NCBI GenBank assembly: GCA_003598085.1
Contig: QZKU01000084.1
Location: forward strand, 1-64,000
Direction of reading: 5' to 3'
From: Candidatus Abyssobacteria bacterium SURF_5
Lineage (GTDB): Bacteria; Abyssobacteria; SURF-5
DNA length: 64,000 nucleotides
The notes beneath the pieces were generated by a model, which saw only the letters and a list, made by a program, of their open reading frames with translations, searched no databases and had not been told where the DNA came from. A program made the translations under genes and the position numbers. The stretch's first letter is position 1. Every line of letters begins with the position of its first letter. Positions 63,643 through 64,000 of the stretch are shown in pieces.

Positions 63643-64000
63643 ATGTTCAAACTGATTAAGAAGACTCTGATCGCCGGAATCGGGGCCATCGAGTACTCGC
63701 GCGAGCAGATGACGGAGTTGCGCAAGCAACTGAGAGAATCACTCGATGAATGCGTGAAGCGCGGGGAACGCCTGGCCGAACACGAGGACAGCCTGCTTGC
63801 GGCTTTCTTTTCAGCCGTGAGGCCGAAGCAGAAAGTGCCCACTTCCGATGAAGTGGATGTCATTATCCCGGGTTACGACGATATGACAGTCACCGAGATC
63901 ATCGACCAGATCAAGCGGCTGTCGATGCGCCAGCTCGAGATCATCAGAACCTACGAATACCACAATTTCAATAGGATCCGCATCATTCGCCAGATCGACA
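63643..64000 (+). CDS. phasin-like protein, truncated by window end
   Basis: At least 119 residues. MFKLIKKTLIAGIGAIEYSR, then helices with EQMTELRKQLRESLDECVKRGE, resemble phasin-like or PhaI-type proteins that coat storage granules. The part from about 88 (YDDMTVTEIIDQIKRL, LSMRQLEIIRTYEYHNFNR) is a helical hairpin often found at the end of such proteins. The C-terminus lies beyond the window. Confidence 0.7.
   Translation, partial: MFKLIKKTLIAGIGAIEYSREQMTELRKQLRESLDECVKRGERLAEHEDSLLAAFFSAVRPKQKVPTSDEVDVIIPGYDDMTVTEIIDQIKRLSMRQLEIIRTYEYHNFNRIRIIRQID

Overview
The window reads as chromosomal DNA of a free-living, probably anaerobic or microaerophilic Gram-negative bacterium. The evidence is an OmpA-type outer membrane protein, several lipoproteins, a ferredoxin-linked 2-oxoacid oxidoreductase, rubrerythrin-like, hemerythrin-like and AhpD-like proteins, a Tat-exported flavoprotein, several Fe-S proteins of the QueG type, and a UGA-containing thioredoxin-like gene that looks like a selenoprotein. 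The mix resembles Desulfobacterota or neighbouring uncultured phyla, but no rRNA or tRNA gene was seen, so taxonomy is inference only. Coding regions look moderately GC-rich. The one large exception is the NACHT gene at 43.3-48.2 kb, which is visibly more AT-rich.

Layout. 0.4-2.3 kb: two tandem paralogous secreted proteins, the first carrying an OmpA domain. 2.6-7.4 kb: patatin-like lipase, a TPP-dependent acetolactate-synthase-like enzyme and an M48 (Ste24) protease. 7.5-11.3 kb: a tight run of lipoprotein, rhomboid protease, QueG-like Fe-S protein, DUF4416 protein and small secreted protein, then an MBL-fold hydrolase. 11.4-17.4 kb: HD-GYP protein, repeat lipoprotein, PRC-barrel protein, zinc alcohol dehydrogenase, a glycosyltransferase fragment, and a stress cluster (hemerythrin, ferritin-like and copper-storage-like helical bundles). 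17.5-26 kb: two SDRs, a PHP-kinase fusion, rubrerythrin-like, AhpD-like, a membrane protein, a Tat flavoprotein and a creatininase-like enzyme. 26.2-33.5 kb: multi-PAS histidine kinase, SagB-type oxidoreductase, SulP transporter with a large insert, and a MaoC/MFE-2-like SDR. 33.9-40.4 kb: a six-gene module of histidine kinase, two near-identical receivers, two cytidylate-kinase-like proteins and a TauE/SafE exporter. 41.2-49.3 kb: DUF1847, QueG-like, giant NACHT-HEAT protein and a second Fe-S reductase. 50-52.2 kb: RraA-like aldolase and GPH sugar symporter. 52.5-58.7 kb: HEAT-repeat protein coupled to an HD-GYP protein, YbaK-like deacylase, the putative selenoprotein, a His-rich lipoprotein, a micro-ORF and an XRE-cupin regulator. 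58.7-62.5 kb: 2-oxoacid:ferredoxin oxidoreductase operon, split by about 1.1 kb of repeats holding a GIY-YIG gene. 62.6-64 kb: alkaline-phosphatase-fold enzyme and the start of a phasin-like gene.

Themes: signalling (c-di-GMP type HD-GYP, PAS kinase, two-component module), oxygen and metal stress, and anaerobic 2-oxoacid oxidation. The main second-look items are the selenoprotein with a bacterial SECIS-like hairpin, the stand-alone NACHT-HEAT protein (candidate defence ATPase), the cytidylate-kinase-like/TauE/two-component module, the PHP-APH fusion, and several families of dispersed intergenic repeats.
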